DNA of 8,336 bases from an uncultured Clostridia bacterium (GTDB lineage: Bacteria > Bacillota > Clostridia > Christensenellales > Aristaeellaceae): positions 1 through 8,336 of the forward strand of contig CAMOHY010000083.1 of NCBI GenBank assembly GCA_946615495.1, read 5' to 3'. The notes under the pieces were generated by a model. It was not told where the DNA came from and did not search any database. It saw only the letters and a list, made by a program, of their open reading frames with translations. A program made the position numbers and the translations under genes. Position 1 is the stretch's first letter; each line of letters begins with the position of its first letter. Shown piece after piece: positions 5,974-8,336 of the stretch.

Positions 5974-6855
5974 TCACACTTTCTCCCGCACGGGCTTGCC
6001 CAGCAAGCCCGACGGCTTCACCAGCAGCACCACGATGAGCACGGCAAACACGATGGCGTCGCCTACCTCGGTGGAAATATAGGCCTTGCCCAAAATCTCA
6101 ATCACGCCCAGCAGCACGCCGCCAATCATGGCCCCCGGAATGGAGCCAATGCCGCCGAACACGGCCGCGGTGAACGCCTTAATGCCGGGCATGGAGCCGG
6201 TGGTGGGCTGCAAAATGGGATAGGAGGAGCACAGCAGCACGCCCGCGATGGCCGCCAGGGCGGAGCCGATGGCAAAGGTGGCGGAAATGGTGCGGTTCAC
6301 GTTGATGCCCATCAATTCCGCCGCGCCCCGGTCCTCGCTGACGCAGCGCATGGCCTTGCCCATCTTGGTTTTGGCGGTGAACAGCGTCAGCCCGATCATG
6401 ATAACGATATTGGCCAGGATGGTGATGACGGTGGCGCTGGAAATGCTCATTTCGCCAATATTCCAGGTGGAGCTGTTAATAAAGGTCTGGGGGAAGGATT
6501 TGGGATTAGCGCCCCAGATCATCAGCGCCACGTTCTGCAGCAGATAGCTCATGCCAATGGCCGTAATGAGCACGGCCAGGCTGGGCGCCTGGCGCAGGGG
6601 GCGGTAGGCCAGGCCCTCAATGGTAACGCCCAGCACCGTGCACACCACCATGGCCGCCAAAATGGCCGCCACCGGCGGAAAGCCCCAATACTGAAGGCCG
6701 CAGAAGGCAATATACGCGCCCACCATAATCACGTCGCCATGGGCGAAATTCAGCATCTTGGCAATGCCATACACCATGGTGTAGCCCAGCGCGATGATGG
6801 CATATACGCTTCCCAAGCTCACGCCGTTAATGAGAAAACGTAAAAATGCTGTCAT
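5974..6855 (-). CDS. livH: Branched-chain amino acid ABC transporter permease LivH
   Basis: This 293-residue integral membrane permease is the partner of LivM. The N terminus MTAFLRFLINGVSLGSVYAI and the following LGYTMVYGIAKMLNFAHGD are hallmark LivH sequence. GLAYRPLR (81-88) and the coupling loop GKAMRCVSEDRGAAELMGI (166-184) are further family landmarks. The ATG at 6853-6855 is preferred: it has AGGAG ten bases upstream and matches the family start. In-frame ATGs upstream (6873, 6906) would add 6 or 17 residues. The first overlaps this SD and the second lies in a hairpin without a usable SD. The gene is separated from livK by about 135 nt containing two hairpins, so its level may be set below that of livK. 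Confidence 0.93.
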   Translation of the reverse strand: MTAFLRFLINGVSLGSVYAIIALGYTMVYGIAKMLNFAHGDVIMVGAYIAFCGLQYWGFPPVAAILAAMVVCTVLGVTIEGLAYRPLRQAPSLAVLITAIGMSYLLQNVALMIWGANPKSFPQTFINSSTWNIGEMSISSATVITILANIVIMIGLTLFTAKTKMGKAMRCVSEDRGAAELMGINVNRTISATFAIGSALAAIAGVLLCSSYPILQPTTGSMPGIKAFTAAVFGGIGSIPGAMIGGVLLGVIEILGKAYISTEVGDAIVFAVLIVVLLVKPSGLLGKPVREKV

Positions 6856-6877
6856 ATGGATCCAACTCCTCATGAAA

Positions 6878-6942
6878 CACAGAAAAGTAACCAGCAGCCG
6901 GCCCATCCCCTATGGGCCCGCTGTTGATTACCTTATTCTGTG
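6878..6942 (-). other. Long imperfect stem-loop upstream of livH
   Basis: Arms 6887-6906 and 6912-6931 pair over 20 positions with only two mismatches and one G-U pair in the mRNA, around a 5-base loop. An outer 7-bp stem, CACAGAA (6878-6884) with TTCTGTG (6936-6942), extends it after a small internal loop. On the minus strand the inner stem is followed by TTTTCTGTGTTT. It ends about 22 nt before the livH start and just before its SD. It may protect the upstream mRNA from 3' exonucleases, act as a partial terminator, or limit access to the livH SD. The pairing is seen; the function is inferred. Confidence 0.55.
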
Positions 6943-6943
6943 A

Positions 6944-6977
6944 AAATATAGTCCGGCCCCGCAAAAAGCGGGACCGG
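6944..6977 (-). terminator. Terminator-like hairpin directly after livK
   Basis: On the minus strand CCGGTCCCGC (6977-6968) pairs with GCGGGGCCGG (6962-6953), ten base pairs including one G-U, around a U5 loop. ACTATATTTT follows. It begins 13 nt after the livK stop. Because livH-livM-livG-livF follow in the same direction with no obvious promoter of their own, it is best read as a partial (leaky) terminator that leaves more livK mRNA than permease mRNA. Confidence 0.6.
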
Positions 6978-6990
6978 GCACGCGCGCTGA

Positions 6991-8121
6991 TTATTCGCCC
7001 AGGGGCACGTAAGCGCCGTCCTTGATGACGTAAGCGGCGGGCAATTTGTTCACAGCGCCGGTCTCATCCCAGCGCATGGTGCCGGTCAGGCCGGTGTATT
7101 CCATGGTGGAGAACTGCTCAATCAGCATTTCGCAGGCTTCTTCCACGGGGGTATCGCCGGTGATGCCCGCGTTCAGGCAGGCCTGGTACAGGGCGTAGAT
7201 GGCGTCGTAGGAGTCCGCGCCAAACTGGTTGGGCACCACGCCGCCGGAAACAACGGTGTACTTTTCTACGAAATTGACCACCGCTTCGTCGGTATCAAAG
7301 GCGGAGAAGGGGGTCAGCAGGATGACGCCCTCGGCCAGCGCGGGATCAAAGTTTTCCAGGGCCAGAATGCCGTCCATGCCGTCCACGCCGAAGAACACGG
7401 GCGCGTAGCCGATATCTTTGGCGGCGCGCAGAATCATGGAAGCGGGGGTGTAGTAGATGGGCAGGAACACCAGGTCGGCCCCGGCTTCCATCGCCTTGTC
7501 CACCTGGGTCTTATAATCGGTGTCGCCTTCGGTGAAGGTGGTCACGGAAACGATTTCCAGGCCAACCTTCTCCGCTTCGGCCTTGAAGGCGTCGTAGATG
7601 CCGGTGGAATAGTCGTCGGAAATGTTGTAGATGATGGCGATCTTGCTGCCCATGTTGTTTTCAGCAATCATGTCGGCGGGGATGTAGCCCATCTGGGGGT
7701 CCTGGAAGCACACCTGGTACATGTTGTCCTTATCGGCCACCACCAGGTCGCTGGAGGCGGAGGGGGTGAGCATGAACACGCGCTCTTCATAGGCCTTGGC
7801 GCTCACGGCCAGGCAGGGGCTGGTGGTGGTGGTGCCGTCGATCATCTGGGCGCCCTGGTCCAAAGCGTAGTTGTATGCGTTGATGGACTTGTCCGGGTCA
7901 TGCTCGTCGTCGCCGAAGATCAATTCGATCTGCATGCCGCCCTTGGCGTTGATTTCATCGGCGGCCACCTGGGCGCCATACTGGCAGGCCAGGCCATAGT
8001 TGGCCGCGGGGCCGGTGAAGGGGCCGATCACGGCGATTTTCAGGGGAGCGTCTTCCGCTAATACGGGAGTGACCGCCAGCAGCATAATCGCGGCCAACGC
8101 AAACGCAAAAAGCTTCTTCAT
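6991..8121 (-). CDS. livK: Branched-chain amino acid ABC transporter substrate-binding protein LivK
   Basis: This 376-residue extracytoplasmic binding protein (Peripla_BP_6 / type I fold) delivers substrate to LivHM. Residues 1-22 form a signal peptide with a KK start, a hydrophobic core and a VLA|ED cleavage site. There is no Cys at the cleavage site, hence no lipobox. The mature protein opens with LKIAVIGPFTGPAANYG; TPSASSDLV (119-127) sits where family members contact the ligand's amino-acid head group. YNISDDYSTG (165-174) and DSYDAIYALYQ (313-323) are typical of the family. Substrate is inferred from the LivHMGF neighbours: leucine, isoleucine or valine is most likely, but some relatives bind other amino acids or amides. 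The ATG has AAGGAGG eight bases upstream, a very strong SD. It is the first gene of the operon. Confidence 0.93.
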   Translation of the reverse strand: MKKLFAFALAAIMLLAVTPVLAEDAPLKIAVIGPFTGPAANYGLACQYGAQVAADEINAKGGMQIELIFGDDEHDPDKSINAYNYALDQGAQMIDGTTTTSPCLAVSAKAYEERVFMLTPSASSDLVVADKDNMYQVCFQDPQMGYIPADMIAENNMGSKIAIIYNISDDYSTGIYDAFKAEAEKVGLEIVSVTTFTEGDTDYKTQVDKAMEAGADLVFLPIYYTPASMILRAAKDIGYAPVFFGVDGMDGILALENFDPALAEGVILLTPFSAFDTDEAVVNFVEKYTVVSGGVVPNQFGADSYDAIYALYQACLNAGITGDTPVEEACEMLIEQFSTMEYTGLTGTMRWDETGAVNKLPAAYVIKDGAYVPLGE

Positions 8122-8151
8122 GGTTTTTTCCTCCTTCTGGGTAGCAAATGG

Positions 8152-8168
8152 GCGAGGCTTAGCCCCGC
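8152..8168 (-). other. Small hairpin in the livK leader
   Basis: In the livK mRNA leader GCGGGGC (8168-8162) and GCCTCGC (8158-8152) pair over seven positions, one of them G-U, with a UAA loop. It lies at the very 5' end of the predicted transcript, about 30 nt before the start codon and clear of the SD. It may protect the 5' end. The leader is too short for a known amino-acid riboswitch and encodes no attenuator peptide that I can see. Confidence 0.35.
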
Positions 8169-8170
8169 AA

Positions 8171-8206
8171 CAGCCATATTATAAGAAATAAAAGGCCGCA
8201 GGGCAA
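8171..8206 (-). promoter_or_regulatory. Sigma-A-type promoter of the liv operon
   Basis: On the minus strand a perfect -10 TATAAT (8178-8183) is preceded, after 17 bp, by TTGCCC (8201-8206), a 4/6 match to the -35 consensus. Transcription should start near 8171, giving a leader of about 50 nt before livK. The weak -35 would suit control by an activator bound upstream, where a palindrome is present. Confidence 0.75.
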
Positions 8207-8229
8207 GAGGAAATCCTGTCTTTTCCCTG

Positions 8230-8280
8230 TTTTTTCGCATGTTTTGTGAATATTCCGGCAACATACGAAAAAAACATTCG
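8230..8280. promoter_or_regulatory. Extended palindrome and repeated half-sites upstream of livK
   Basis: TTTTTTCGCATGTT (8230-8243) and AACATACGAAAAAA (8260-8273) are inverted copies matching at 13 of 14 positions. They are symmetric about the centre GAATATTC (8248-8255). A third half-site, AACATTCG (8273-8280), repeats AACATACG (8260-8267) at a 13-bp offset. The palindrome centre is about 80 bp upstream of the predicted liv transcription start. This looks like a binding site for a dimeric or oligomeric regulator. I cannot name the regulator; the T6 and A6 runs may also bend the DNA. Confidence 0.45.
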
Positions 8281-8306
8281 TTTTTTCAGCCTGTCCTCCC
8301 TGCATC

Positions 8307-8336
8307 AAAAAAGCGCCGGTTTACAAAAACCGGCGC
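8307..8336 (-). terminator. Intrinsic terminator of an upstream minus-strand gene
   Basis: On the minus strand GCGCCGGTTT (8336-8327) and AAACCGGCGC (8322-8313) form a perfect 10-bp stem with a TTGT loop, followed by six T (8312-8307). This is a textbook rho-independent terminator. The gene it ends lies beyond the right edge and must be transcribed in the same direction as livK. It also confirms that livK starts a new transcription unit. The stem may continue outside the window. Confidence 0.88.

Noticed and set aside
6856..6906. Longer livH form starting at 6906
   Set aside because: That ATG lies inside a stable stem-loop with no usable SD. The family's conserved N terminus begins at the ATG at 6853-6855, which has AGGAG upstream.
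8122..8170. Riboswitch or leader-peptide attenuator before livK
   Set aside because: The predicted leader is only about 50 nt, with one small hairpin, no terminator between the promoter and livK, and no short frame rich in branched-chain codons.
1..8336. CRISPR array, tRNA or rRNA genes, phage or toxin-antitoxin genes, or a new multi-gene system
   Set aside because: No regularly spaced repeats, cloverleaf or rRNA-like sequence was seen, and every supported gene belongs to the well-known liv or csoR-copA families.

Overview
The window carries two transcription units, both on the minus strand, read from right to left. The DNA is G+C-rich. Shine-Dalgarno (SD) sequences are strong and purine-rich, promoters are close to the housekeeping sigma-A consensus, and copper control is by CsoR next to copA. 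Together these suggest a G+C-rich Firmicute, probably a gut-type Clostridia. The solute-binding protein lacks a lipobox, which is unusual for a single-membrane Firmicute. Nothing here fixes genus or species.

Unit 1 (about 8206 down to 3118) is a complete branched-chain/hydrophobic amino acid ABC importer in the order livK-livH-livM-livG-livF. LivK captures substrate outside the cell, LivH and LivM form the membrane pore, and LivG and LivF are the ATPases. A good promoter lies about 50-85 nt upstream of livK, with an extended palindrome and repeated half-sites further upstream. Two hairpins, one terminator-like, sit between livK and livH, so livK can be expressed well above the rest. From livH to livF the genes are tightly packed, with a 10-nt gap, a GTGA overlap and a 1-nt gap. 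The unit ends in a structured tail and an intrinsic terminator.

Unit 2 (about 3067 down to 130) is a copper-resistance operon, csoR-copA. Its promoter has consensus -35 and -10 boxes with a 17-bp spacer. One CsoR-type palindrome fills the spacer and a second overlaps the predicted transcription start. CopA is a Cu(I) P1B-type ATPase whose C terminus is fused in frame to a complete 67-residue CopZ-like chaperone domain. The fusion joint contains a run of seven A and a strong internal SD plus ATG, so free CopZ may also be made from the same mRNA.

Non-coding stretches: 1-129 holds one copy of a 30-bp repeat and a hairpin terminator facing inward. The gap 2995-3320 holds the csoR promoter and operators, the liv terminator, the second and inverted copy of the 30-bp repeat, and a multi-hairpin segment. 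The gap 6856-6990 holds the two intra-operon hairpins. The gap 8122-8336 holds the livK promoter, the palindrome and the terminator of an upstream minus-strand gene outside the window. The two 30-bp repeats (29/30 identical, inverted) bracket the copper operon. I found no tRNA, rRNA, CRISPR array or transposase gene. The genes belong to known families; the unusual points are the CopA-CopZ joint, the repeat bracketing and the regulatory architecture.
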